DNA of 64,000 nt. Origin: Candidatus Gastranaerophilales bacterium (lineage in GTDB: Bacteria; Cyanobacteriota; Vampirovibrionia; Gastranaerophilales; Gastranaerophilaceae). Below, piece after piece: positions 52,397-61,275 of this stretch. A program made the translations under genes and the position numbers. The notes beneath the pieces were generated by a model, which had not been told where the DNA came from, did not search any database, and saw only the letters and a program-made list of their open reading frames with translations. The first letter of the stretch is position 1, and every line of letters begins with the position of its first letter. The DNA lies in contig CALUVG010000004.1 in assembly GCA_944324165.1 (NCBI GenBank), forward strand, positions 1 through 64,000, in the 5' to 3' direction.

Positions 52397-53362
52397 ATGA
52401 AAGAATTTTTAAAGAATGATACGGTGACATATAATCTTATGTCATTCACGGGATATAAGACTCTGGTTTTGTTTTCACTATTGACAGAAGGACCCAAATC
52501 CTATCATGAGGTCAGTAGATTTTTTGCAGAACATCCTTTTTTGCATGAAAAAATTTCACTTGATACATTGAGAGTGTATATAAACTCATTCAGGCATGCC
52601 GGCTGTATTGTTAAACGTATACGGGAAAACGGCGTATCAAAATATTACATTCCTGAACATCCTTTTAAATTGAATATTTCTGATACACAGAAAAAATCAA
52701 TTATAAAGATATACAAGACTTTAATAAAAAATTTAGACGCAGAAGAAATAATTATGCTGGATATGTTGTTATTGAAGCTGTCTAATTATATTGACGATTA
52801 TCAATTTGTTAATGATTACAAAAAAGTTTCAGTTCTTAACAAGTTAAATTCAGAGATTGTACGTCAACTTCTTGAATGCTGCAATAACAAAAAACAAATT
52901 ATAGTTTCATATAATTCACCAAATTCAGGCATCAAAGATATTGAATTGCAGACTAAACGTCTGGTATTTAACAGCAATAAACTTTACGTCAGAGCAAGAG
53001 GGCTTGAATACAATCAAGATACCGACTTTTTAGTAAACAGGATTGTTGAAATAAAAGATATACATGATGCTGATGAAGAAAATAAAGAAACTAATAAGGA
53101 AATAACTGTAACTTACAAGCTAAAAATCAACGGACTTGTTCCGGAATTAAACTCCAACGAGAAACTCCTTGAAATAGGTAAAGAATATGCAACCATTGAA
53201 TTGAGCGGTAATAATTTGTTTTATATAAAACAAAGACTGCTTGAGCATGGAAACAATTGTACGATTCTTGAACCGGATGATTTTAAGCAGCAATATATAG
53301 AATTATTGAAAGAAATGCGAGAGGAGTATAACAAACGTGACACAGCATCAACTCTCAAATAA
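52397..53362 (+). CDS. WYL-domain transcriptional regulator (first of a tandem pair)
   Basis: 321 residues. N-terminal winged-helix-like domain (~20-85, 'SLDTLRVYINSFRHAGCIVKRI'), then a helical spacer and a WYL-type beta domain with 'IIVSYNSPNSG' and 'NSNKLYVRARGLEYNQDTDFLVNRIVEI', and a WCX-like C-terminal extension. Such proteins bind nucleic acid ligands and respond to DNA damage or other stress. GGTGAT site after TATAAT. Overlaps the next gene by 26 bases, so the two form a co-translated pair like PafB-PafC. Confidence 0.8.
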   Translation: MKEFLKNDTVTYNLMSFTGYKTLVLFSLLTEGPKSYHEVSRFFAEHPFLHEKISLDTLRVYINSFRHAGCIVKRIRENGVSKYYIPEHPFKLNISDTQKKSIIKIYKTLIKNLDAEEIIMLDMLLLKLSNYIDDYQFVNDYKKVSVLNKLNSEIVRQLLECCNNKKQIIVSYNSPNSGIKDIELQTKRLVFNSNKLYVRARGLEYNQDTDFLVNRIVEIKDIHDADEENKETNKEITVTYKLKINGLVPELNSNEKLLEIGKEYATIELSGNNLFYIKQRLLEHGNNCTILEPDDFKQQYIELLKEMREEYNKRDTASTLK

Positions 53363-54269
53363 ATTTAACGACTCAGGTATAAAAATGTTTAAACTGCTTA
53401 ATCTCTTATATCAAGGAGAAGCAGAGTTTAAAGATGTTATACAAATATTTCTTGATGATAAAACATCAAATAGCAATGCAAATGTTAATTTATGCAAATA
53501 TTTGAATAGCCTTAAAGTATTTGGTATTAGAGTCGAAAAATATAAGGACAAATACAAAGCATATAACTTGCCTTATACTTATAATTTTTCCAAAGAAGAA
53601 TTAGAGGCTGTTCAAAAAATTAAAAGCTGTTCAGACCTTATATTAAGTAAAAAAGCTAAACCGGATTTTGATAAGTTCATGGATGCTTTAACTGCAAGGT
53701 TTGATGATGAAACTCAGCAGATAGCTAAAGAAGTCGAGACAGATGAGGAACTTGATTTTTCATTCTTCTTTAGAAGTATAAAAGATAAATTAGCAGAATG
53801 CGAAAGATACATATTTGACAGCCAAATTCTTAACATAACCTATATAGAAAAAGGTACAAAAGAAGCTAAAATATCTGGTAAGCCTACAGATATTATCTAT
53901 GGCAAAAGAAATGCAAGCTTAAGAATATATAACAATAAGACACAACAGCTCTATGATATTCCGATAAAAAGTATACGTTCTGTTGAACAAACACCTCAAC
54001 GTACAGAAATTCCGGCGACGGATACTGTCCATGTCGTGTTCAAATTGAGCGGACGTCTTGCTAAAAATTACCGACTTAGAGAAAACGAATACAGCAGAGG
54101 TATAGATCCTTTTGACGGACGTCTTGTTGTTGTAAATAAGAATGAAGATATCTCTGAACTTTTGCATAGACTTATGCGTTACGGTACCGGTTGCGAAGTT
54201 ACAAATCCTAAGTTTGTAAGGCAAAAAATGATTGAATTAATAGATGAAACAATAGAAAATTATTCGTAA
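53337..54269 (+). CDS. WYL-like transcriptional regulator (second of a tandem pair)
   Basis: 310 residues from a GTG start with GAGGAG upstream, inside the first WYL gene. Similar layout: N-terminal helical HTH-like (15-80), helical middle, and beta-rich WYL/WCX parts ('DIIYGKRNASLRIYNNKTQQLYDIPIKSIRSV'). The canonical W-Y-L residues are not obvious, so ligand binding may differ. Likely heterodimer partner of the upstream protein. dnaE starts 42 bases later but from its own leaderless promoter. Confidence 0.75.
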   Translation: MTQHQLSNKFNDSGIKMFKLLNLLYQGEAEFKDVIQIFLDDKTSNSNANVNLCKYLNSLKVFGIRVEKYKDKYKAYNLPYTYNFSKEELEAVQKIKSCSDLILSKKAKPDFDKFMDALTARFDDETQQIAKEVETDEELDFSFFFRSIKDKLAECERYIFDSQILNITYIEKGTKEAKISGKPTDIIYGKRNASLRIYNNKTQQLYDIPIKSIRSVEQTPQRTEIPATDTVHVVFKLSGRLAKNYRLRENEYSRGIDPFDGRLVVVNKNEDISELLHRLMRYGTGCEVTNPKFVRQKMIELIDETIENYS

Positions 54270-54296
54270 TATTTTGTTTTAATTTAAAAATCATTA

Positions 54297-54311
54297 TGCT
54301 AACATATGCTT
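54297..54311 (+). promoter_or_regulatory. Extended -10 promoter of dnaE (leaderless)
   Basis: Starting at 54296, TG-C-TAACAT, then ATGCTT, then ATG at 54312. No Shine-Dalgarno precedes either ATG. Confidence 0.55.
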
Positions 54312-57300
54312 ATGGAAAAGAATACACAGTATGTGCCTTTACACTTGCACAGTGAATACTCTTTGCTGGACGGGGCGATAAAAGTAAAAGCATTATGCGA
54401 ATTTGCAAAAGAAAATAACATGCCTGCGGTTGCGATTACAGACCACGGTGTTATGTATTCTGCTATAGAATTTTATAGAACTGCAAAGGAAATAGGTGTT
54501 AAAGCTATAATCGGCTGTGAATTTTATGTGCATGACGGAGACATTCATGAAAAAGATGCATCTCACAACCCGCTTTACCATTTAGTTTTGCTTGCGAAGG
54601 ACAAAACTGGCTATATGAATCTGGTAAAGCTTGTTTCTATAGCACATTGTGAAGGTATGTACTATAAGCCAAGAATAAATTTTGAGCTTTTGCAAAAATA
54701 TTCTGAAGGATTGATTTGCTGCTCAGCATGTCTTGGAGGAGAAGTTTTACAAAATCTTTTGAAAAATGATTATGAGGCGGCTAAAGCAACAGCAATAAGA
54801 TATAAGGAATTATTTGGAGAAGATTATTATATAGAGTTACAGGATCACGGGCTAGAAGAACAAAAGCGTACTAATCCCGAACTTATTAAAATCGCTCAGG
54901 AACTGGGCATTAAAATGGTAATTACAAATGACTCGCATTATCTTAAAAAAGAAGATGCTGACTGGCATGATACACTGCTTTGTCTTCAGACGAACGCATT
55001 GAAAAATGAGCCAAACAGATTCCATTTTCCAAACAATGAGTTTTATGTAAAAACAGCAGAGGAACTTCGGGACAGTTTTCGCTGGATGGATAGCTCGATG
55101 TTTGACGAATGTATACAAAATACGGTTGAAGTTGCGGAAAAATGTCATTTAATTCTGGAAATGGGAAAAAGTCCTCTGCCGCATTATGAAGTTCCGCCGG
55201 GACATACTGTTGAGAGTTATCTGGATTTAAAAGTACATGAGGGATTGAAAAAACGTTATGGTGAAGTGCCTCCGGAAATAGAAGAGCGTGTCAAATATGA
55301 ACTTGGCATTATTGAACAAATGGGATTTTCTGCATACTTTTTAATAACATGGGATTTTGTTCATTTTGCAAAGACTCATGATATACCCGTAGGTCCGGGG
55401 CGTGGATCTGCTGCAGGTTCGGTAGTTGCTTATGCATTGGAAATTACAGATCTGGACCCTATAAGGCATCATCTGTTGTTTGAACGGTTTTTGAATCCTG
55501 AACGCTACAGCATGCCCGACGTTGATATTGACTTCTGTATCGAAAGACGTGGTGAAGTTATTGATTATGTTTCCAAAAAATATGGAGAAGATAAAGTTTG
55601 TCAGATTATAACTTTTGGAACATATGCAGCAAAGGCTGCAATGAAAGGGGTTGCACGAGTATTTGATATACCTTTTGCAAGAAGTAACCAACTGTCTTCT
55701 TTAATTCCAAATGAACCCAAAGCGCATATTGATGATGCAATGCTTGAGGGGATGGAACTCAAAAAGCTTTATGACGAGGATCCTGAAGTTAAGCGTCTGG
55801 TGGATATGTCAAGATGTATTGAAGGCATCAAAAATAATACCGGTACACATGCTGCCGGAGTAATCATTGCGCATAAACCTTTAAATGAGATTGTACCTGT
55901 TCAGCCTTCAAAAGACGGGATTATTGTAACTGAATATCCAATGGCGGATCTTGAAAAACTCGGTCTTTTGAAAATGGACTTTTTGGGATTACGAACTCTT
56001 ACGATGATCCACAAAACAATGAAACTTTTGAAAAGAACAAAAGGTATTGAATTTGATGTAAACAGAATTCCACTTGATGACCAACCGACTTATGACATGC
56101 TTATTGCAGGCGAAACGGATGGCGTTTTCCAGCTGGAATCTTCCGGTATGAAAAAACTGGTTAAGGATTTAAAGCCGGATGTATTTGAAGATTTGGGTGC
56201 GCTTGTTGCGTTATTCAGACCGGGACCGTTGGAATCCGGTATGGTTCAGGATTTCGTGGAGCGCAAACACGGGCGTCAGGAAATTAAATATGCACACCCG
56301 CTTCTTGAACCTGTCTTAAAAGATACCTACGGAACAATTGTATATCAAGAACAAATTATGCAGGTTTTTCAGGTGCTTGCTGACTATACTCTCGGTCAAG
56401 CAGACATGGTCCGCCGTATGATGGGTAAGAAAAAACTTGATGAGATGGCGCAGCAGAAAGGTAAATTTATTGAAGGGGCTGCACGTCATGGCATGGAGTC
56501 AAAGGATGCCGCGGCTTTATTTGAACAAATTGAAAAATTTGCATCATACTGTTTTAACAGATCCCATTCGGCAGCATATGCTTTTGTTGCATATCAGACT
56601 GCATATTTGAAATGCCATTACCCGCAGGAATATCTTGCATCATTACTGTCAAGTGTATCAGGTGATCAGGAAAAAACTCAGCTTTATATTGAAGAGGCTT
56701 TAAAATATGGTATTCAGGTAATGCCTCCGGATATAAATAAATCTTTTGCAGAGTTTACACCGGACGGAAATAATATCAGATTTGGACTTGCGTCAATTAA
56801 ACAGGTCGGTGAGGCTGTAGTTGAGGCGATATTGAGTGAACGTGAAGCAAATGGTGAATTTAAATCAATATATGATTTTTGTAAACGTGTTGACCCGAAA
56901 TGCAGTAATAAACGTGTAATGGAAGGATTGATTAAAGCAGGGGCATTCAGTAATATCGAAAAAAGCCGCAAACAGCTATTGGAAAATCTTGAATACATTG
57001 TTGCAACCGCAAACCGTGAAAATCAATCAAAAGCTTTGGGGCAAGTAAGTCTGTTTGCCGGACTTGGTGAAGATAATGATATTGGTTATAACGAATTTCA
57101 GCTTGCTGGCAGTGATGAAGAATTTGATGCAAGACAGTTACAAATATTTGAAAAAGAATTTTTAGGTTTTTATGTATCAAGTCATCCGCTTTCAACAATC
57201 AGAGACAAATTGCCATTTTTGATGACCCATAAAATATCAGAATTGCATGATTTGCCAAATGACAAAGTAGTGACAATTTGTGGTCTGGTAACAGCGACAA

Positions 57301-57770
57301 AGCAAATACCAACTAAAAAGGATCCGACTAAATTTATAAGATTTTGTACAATAGAAGATTTGTCAGGCAAAACTGAAACTATAGCATTTAATAGTAAAAT
57401 AGCAGAATACGGTACTTTTCTTCAAAATGAGCAGCGAGTAATTGTTTCCGGCAAAATCAGCCGCAGAAGTGAGGAGGAGCCGCCGGTAATTATTATTGAT
57501 ACGGTTAAAACAGTGGATAATTCAAATATATTCACAATAGAACTGCTTGATGATATAAAATTTGAAGAACTGGTGCTTTTAAAAAATACCCTGTGCCAGA
57601 ATGCCGGCTCAGATCCGGTAACTTTTAAAATTAAGGATGACAGCGGCGAGCATAAAGTGCTTACTGCATCTATGTTCTGGGTAAATTCATCTAATACTCT
57701 TGTTAATACTTTAAAAAATGAGTTTAAAGACAGAATAGAAATAGATATACGCTCAATGGATGCTGCTTAG
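54312..57770 (+). CDS. dnaE: DNA polymerase III subunit alpha
   Basis: 1152 residues, replicative polymerase. PHP domain at the start ('LHLHSEYSLLDGAIK'), palm with the catalytic 'PDVDIDF' and downstream 'GPGRGSAAGS', fingers 'GVFQLESSGM' and 'FRPGPL', HhH ('SNKRVMEGLIKAGAF') and an OB-fold near the end. It is the DnaE1 type by length and order. The ATG at 54312 is chosen over 54306 because it stands six bases after a TG-TAACAT promoter box. Confidence 0.97.
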   Translation: MEKNTQYVPLHLHSEYSLLDGAIKVKALCEFAKENNMPAVAITDHGVMYSAIEFYRTAKEIGVKAIIGCEFYVHDGDIHEKDASHNPLYHLVLLAKDKTGYMNLVKLVSIAHCEGMYYKPRINFELLQKYSEGLICCSACLGGEVLQNLLKNDYEAAKATAIRYKELFGEDYYIELQDHGLEEQKRTNPELIKIAQELGIKMVITNDSHYLKKEDADWHDTLLCLQTNALKNEPNRFHFPNNEFYVKTAEELRDSFRWMDSSMFDECIQNTVEVAEKCHLILEMGKSPLPHYEVPPGHTVESYLDLKVHEGLKKRYGEVPPEIEERVKYELGIIEQMGFSAYFLITWDFVHFAKTHDIPVGPGRGSAAGSVVAYALEITDLDPIRHHLLFERFLNPERYSMPDVDIDFCIERRGEVIDYVSKKYGEDKVCQIITFGTYAAKAAMKGVARVFDIPFARSNQLSSLIPNEPKAHIDDAMLEGMELKKLYDEDPEVKRLVDMSRCIEGIKNNTGTHAAGVIIAHKPLNEIVPVQPSKDGIIVTEYPMADLEKLGLLKMDFLGLRTLTMIHKTMKLLKRTKGIEFDVNRIPLDDQPTYDMLIAGETDGVFQLESSGMKKLVKDLKPDVFEDLGALVALFRPGPLESGMVQDFVERKHGRQEIKYAHPLLEPVLKDTYGTIVYQEQIMQVFQVLADYTLGQADMVRRMMGKKKLDEMAQQKGKFIEGAARHGMESKDAAALFEQIEKFASYCFNRSHSAAYAFVAYQTAYLKCHYPQEYLASLLSSVSGDQEKTQLYIEEALKYGIQVMPPDINKSFAEFTPDGNNIRFGLASIKQVGEAVVEAILSEREANGEFKSIYDFCKRVDPKCSNKRVMEGLIKAGAFSNIEKSRKQLLENLEYIVATANRENQSKALGQVSLFAGLGEDNDIGYNEFQLAGSDEEFDARQLQIFEKEFLGFYVSSHPLSTIRDKLPFLMTHKISELHDLPNDKVVTICGLVTATKQIPTKKDPTKFIRFCTIEDLSGKTETIAFNSKIAEYGTFLQNEQRVIVSGKISRRSEEEPPVIIIDTVKTVDNSNIFTIELLDDIKFEELVLLKNTLCQNAGSDPVTFKIKDDSGEHKVLTASMFWVNSSNTLVNTLKNEFKDRIEIDIRSMDAA

Positions 57771-57829
57771 AGTTGCTTTTTTATAATCATATAAACAGAT
57801 GTTTACTTTTCTTTTACAAACATTAATAT

Positions 57830-58396
57830 ATGAATATGAGAAAAATATTAGTAGTCATATTTTTTATAGTTTTGCTTGGTTCCGGCTGTGTATATGCCGA
57901 GGGTGATTTATGGGATAATTACGGCGACAACAATGCATACGGACAAAAGCCCGTTACTGATGAAGAATTTAACAGTGTTGTTGATAAATTAAAAGAGAAA
58001 AAGTTAGGGAAAAAGAAAAATAAAAATATTCCAAAGGGTGAAAGTTATAGACAGAGTGCTGAAACTCAATTTATAAATAATGTTGATGAAGAATTGCCTA
58101 TTTTAAGTATTACATTGCCATTAAAAGCAGATAGGAACCATATTATTCCTGTTGGACATTATCAAATAGTCGGCGAAAAAATTAATGGTGAACCGGTTAT
58201 TAAACTGTATCAGGCGCATTATTTGATAGCACAGCTGCAGGCATGTGAAACTCTGGACGATTTTAATCAAAAAACAATAAATTTTGTTGAATTATTACCT
58301 GAAGATGAGGATAAGGTAAAAATTATTTTTGGGAATGTTGATTTTAATGCGTATACAATTTTAGATATTGCACATGCTGAGCCGGTAGAAGAGTAA
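57830..58396 (+). CDS. Secreted protein of unknown function
   Basis: 188 residues. Signal peptide with hydrophobic core and cleavage near 'VYA'; a Cys in 'GSGC' could alternatively be a lipobox, though the -3 residue is not typical. The mature part is Lys/Glu-rich (60-75), then a beta-rich C-terminal domain. No known family. No strong Shine-Dalgarno. Lies between dnaE and deoB. Confidence 0.7.
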   Translation: MNMRKILVVIFFIVLLGSGCVYAEGDLWDNYGDNNAYGQKPVTDEEFNSVVDKLKEKKLGKKKNKNIPKGESYRQSAETQFINNVDEELPILSITLPLKADRNHIIPVGHYQIVGEKINGEPVIKLYQAHYLIAQLQACETLDDFNQKTINFVELLPEDEDKVKIIFGNVDFNAYTILDIAHAEPVEE

Positions 58397-58442
58397 TTTG
58401 TGTTATAATAATAGAAAAGTTAGTATATATGAGGATATGAAA

Positions 58443-59618
58443 ATGGCAAGAGCGATTGTAATGGTTATTGATTCCTGTGGAATTGGAGCAATGCCAGATT
58501 GTAAGGAATTTGGTGATATTCCGGAATGTAATACTTTGCGCAATGTTTGCGAATTTAACAACGGTTTAAATGTGCCAAATTTGGAAAAACTCGGGCTTGG
58601 AAATATTCAGAATTTTAAAGGAATATCAAGAAGAGAGGATGCAATAGGTCAATACGGCACAATGAAGGAAAAATCAAAAGGAAAGGATACTACAACAGGG
58701 CATTGGGAACTTGCGGGGCTTGTTTCAGATAGACCTTTTGCAACTTTTCCTGATGGGTTTCCGCAGGGATTAATTGATAGATTCATAGAGAAGACAAATT
58801 GCGGCGGTGTGCTTGCAAATTGTCCTGCAAGCGGTACGGTTATAATTGAACAGTTAAATGATGAACATCACAAAACTAAATTTCCTATAGTTTATACAAG
58901 TGCCGACAGTGTTTTCCAGATTGCGGTTGATATTGATGTTATACCGCTTGAAACTCTGTATGAATGGTGCGAAATTGCAAGAGAAATTTTGGATGAAGGA
59001 CATTATAATGTTTCTCGTGTTATTGCAAGACCTTACAAGGTTATTGACGGGAAACCGACAAGAATTTCAAAAGACAGACGCGACTATTCAATGGTGCCTT
59101 CTCATACATTATTGAATGATATAAAAAATGCAGGCATGAAAGTAGTCGCAATAGGCAAAATTGAGGATATTTTTTCAAAATCAGGTATAACACATGCGAT
59201 TCATACCGGTTCGAATAAGGAAGGACTGGAATTAACACTTAAAGCAATTAAGTCTGATTTGCCGCTTGAAAATATTGCCTACTCTGATTACAAAGACGGC
59301 GGAAGAGAAAATTATTTGATTTTTACAAATCTGGTAGACACAGATATGTTGTATGGTCATAGAAATGATGTAGCAGGATATGGCAGGGCTATTGAAGAAA
59401 TTGATAGATACCTTACCCATATTTTAGGACTATTAAAAGAGGACGATTTACTGATTATTACGGCAGATCATGGCTGTGATCCTACAGTTGCCGGAACTGA
59501 TCACACCCGTGAATATGTACCGTTATTGGTATACAGCCCAAAATTGCCTCCAAAAAATTTGGGATTGATTGACGGGTTTGATTATGTTGCAAAAGTTATA
59601 AAAGACTGGATATTTTAA
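58443..59618 (+). CDS. deoB: Phosphopentomutase
   Basis: 391 residues from the ATG at 58443 (GAGGA ahead). Interconverts ribose/deoxyribose 1- and 5-phosphates. 'VIDSCGIGAMPD', 'KDTTTGHWELAG', 'YTSADSVFQIA' and 'ADHGCDPT..TDHTREYVPLL' give the two-metal alkaline-phosphatase fold and the phosphorylated Thr. Preceded by TTATAAT. Helps feed nucleoside carbon into glycolysis. Confidence 0.97.
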   Translation: MARAIVMVIDSCGIGAMPDCKEFGDIPECNTLRNVCEFNNGLNVPNLEKLGLGNIQNFKGISRREDAIGQYGTMKEKSKGKDTTTGHWELAGLVSDRPFATFPDGFPQGLIDRFIEKTNCGGVLANCPASGTVIIEQLNDEHHKTKFPIVYTSADSVFQIAVDIDVIPLETLYEWCEIAREILDEGHYNVSRVIARPYKVIDGKPTRISKDRRDYSMVPSHTLLNDIKNAGMKVVAIGKIEDIFSKSGITHAIHTGSNKEGLELTLKAIKSDLPLENIAYSDYKDGGRENYLIFTNLVDTDMLYGHRNDVAGYGRAIEEIDRYLTHILGLLKEDDLLIITADHGCDPTVAGTDHTREYVPLLVYSPKLPPKNLGLIDGFDYVAKVIKDWIF

Positions 59619-59685
59619 TTTTTTTGATATATAATATATATGGCAAAATTGCCATTGTATTACAAAAAAATAAGGAGATACTAAA

Positions 59686-59862
59686 ATGACAGTAAAAGTT
59701 AACGATTCTTGTATCGGATGCGGTGCTTGCGAATCAATTTGTGACGCTGTATTTTCAGTGGATGGTATCGCTCAAGTTGATGAATCAGCTGTTGCTGATA
59801 ACATGGATTGTGTTAAAGAAGCAGCAGAAGCATGTCCTGTAAGCGCTATCGAAGTTGAATAA
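59686..59862 (+). CDS. Single [4Fe-4S] ferredoxin
   Basis: 58 residues. C9-x2-C12-x2-C15 with C50-P51 binds one 4Fe-4S cluster; C19 and C42 probably form the disulfide seen in Thermotoga-type ferredoxins. AAGGAG site and a terminator behind. Likely the electron acceptor for PFOR at 35 kb. Own transcript downstream of deoB. Confidence 0.93.
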   Translation: MTVKVNDSCIGCGACESICDAVFSVDGIAQVDESAVADNMDCVKEAAEACPVSAIEVE

Positions 59863-59879
59863 TTTTTATTCATAAATAC

Positions 59880-59916
59880 CAAAAGAGGCAAGGGAATATT
59901 TCCTTGCCTCTTTTAG
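59880..59916 (+). terminator. Ferredoxin terminator
   Basis: AAAAGAGGCAAGG / CCTTGCCTCTTTT stem with a GAATATTT-type loop, U-run on the plus strand. Confidence 0.85.
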
Positions 59917-59937
59917 TAGGTTTATAGAACTTTTAAA

Positions 59938-59970
59938 AAACATCCTCTCTTGATAAAGAGAGGATGTTTA
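59938..59970 (-). terminator. Terminator of the secreted charged-helix gene
   Basis: AACATCCTCTC / GAGAGGATGTT stem (loop TTGATAAA) just past the stop of the minus-strand gene at 59974. Confidence 0.75.
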
Positions 59971-59973
59971 GGA

Positions 59974-60294
59974 TTAATCATTTATTAATTGATTCCACAA
60001 TTCTTTTTTCTTCTCAATTTTCTTTTGTTGTTCAGCACGGGCTTTTTCACGTTCTTTTTTTTGTTTTTCTAAAGCTTTTTGGCGTTCTTTTTGTTTCTTT
60101 TCTAATTCTTTTTGTTTTTTAGCGCGTGCTTCTTCTCTGGCTTTTTGTTGTTCTTGCAATTGTTTTTCTTTGTCAACAATTTTTTGAGTATGTTTTTGGA
60201 TGAATTTTTCAGTAAATGTGGTTTGTTCTGCAGCAAGAACTGAAGTTCCTCCTAATACAGATAACACTAACAGTGATGCTAATAATTTTTTCAT
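59974..60294 (-). CDS. Secreted protein with charged single-alpha-helix repeat
   Basis: 106 residues. Signal peptide (cleavage near 'VLA'), then a ~75-residue stretch of KEKQ/EKQKE/REKAR type with no breaks, likely a single long charged helix. Reminiscent of outer-envelope spacer proteins but no family is recognised. GGAGAAAGC-type site upstream. Flanked by rph and ferredoxin. Confidence 0.75.
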   Translation of the reverse strand: MKKLLASLLVLSVLGGTSVLAAEQTTFTEKFIQKHTQKIVDKEKQLQEQQKAREEARAKKQKELEKKQKERQKALEKQKKEREKARAEQQKKIEKKKELWNQLIND

Positions 60295-60335
60295 AAGCTT
60301 TCTCCTTTTGTTTAAAATACATCTGCGTATTTATA

Positions 60336-61034
60336 TTACATATTGTCGTATTTTTCTATAATTTCGTCAATACCTTTTTTCGCAATATTAAAAATTTGTA
60401 ATAACTGATTTTGTTCATAAGGTTCACCTTCTGCAGTAGTTTGGAATTCAATAATTTTACCGCTTTTAGTAAGAACTATGTTTGCATCAACCTGTGCAGA
60501 GGAGTCTTCTTCGTAATCCAAATCCAGTTTTACTTCTCCGTTTACGATACCTGCAGAAATGGCGGCAATTGGCTCAATAATAGGATTTTCTTTAAGCACA
60601 CCATTTGCAATTAGCTTTGCAATGGCTTCTTTTAACGCAAGAAAGCCGCCGCAGATGCTTGCTGTACGTGTACCTCCATCAGCCTGAATAACATCAGCAT
60701 CAATCGTTATTGTTAGGTCCGGCATTTTAGTTAAATCAACGCAGGCTCTCAGACTTCTGCCTATAAGACGTTGAATTTCTTGAGTTCTGCCTGAAATTTT
60801 AGTTCTTTCTCTTTGACATCTTGTATTTGGGGCTGAAGGTAATAGTGAGTATTCTGCAGTAATCCAGCCTCTATTGTCTTCTTTATCCATCCATTTAGGC
60901 TTTCCTTCTTCTACCGATGCGGTTGTAATTACGCGTGTGTCTCCAAATTCAACTAAATAGGATCCTAGTGCATGTTTGGTAAAATCTTTTATAAAAGTAA
61001 TTTGTCTTAATTCATCGTTTTTTCTTGTTCTCAT
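60336..61034 (-). CDS. rph: Ribonuclease PH
   Basis: 232 residues, full length. 3'-5' phosphorolytic trimming of tRNA. 'GSYLVEFGDTRVITTASVEE', 'YSLLPSAPNTRCQRE', 'GRTQEIQRLIGRSLRA', 'DADVIQADGGTRTASICGGFLAL' and the C-terminal 'EFQTTAEGEPY' match. Strong AGGAGG site. Confidence 0.97.
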   Translation of the reverse strand: MRTRKNDELRQITFIKDFTKHALGSYLVEFGDTRVITTASVEEGKPKWMDKEDNRGWITAEYSLLPSAPNTRCQRERTKISGRTQEIQRLIGRSLRACVDLTKMPDLTITIDADVIQADGGTRTASICGGFLALKEAIAKLIANGVLKENPIIEPIAAISAGIVNGEVKLDLDYEEDSSAQVDANIVLTKSGKIIEFQTTAEGEPYEQNQLLQIFNIAKKGIDEIIEKYDNM

Positions 61035-61053
61035 TTTGTTCCTCCTTGATTAT

Positions 61054-61269
61054 TTATTCATAATCCCACATGTAAATTTGTCCGCAGTAGCGACAAACAG
61101 CATGTTGATTCATAAATTGTAAATCAGGAATAAATTTAAATCCATCCACTGTAATTTCTATTTCTTTTTTGTCATTATAGCGTTGTGAGTAATGACGTGC
61201 TCCTCTATAGTCAGGAGAAAACATTAGTTCAAATTTATCAACAGATTTACAATTTTTACAGATAAACAT
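61054..61269 (-). CDS. Small zinc-ribbon-like protein
   Basis: 71 residues. C4-x2-C7 and C59-x2-C62 could form a zinc finger; the rest is polar with Tyr/Phe. The start lies six bases past the stop of the upstream membrane gene and may be coupled to it. No family recognised. Confidence 0.6.
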   Translation of the reverse strand: MFICKNCKSVDKFELMFSPDYRGARHYSQRYNDKKEIEITVDGFKFIPDLQFMNQHAVCRYCGQIYMWDYE

Positions 61270-61275
61270 TGTATA

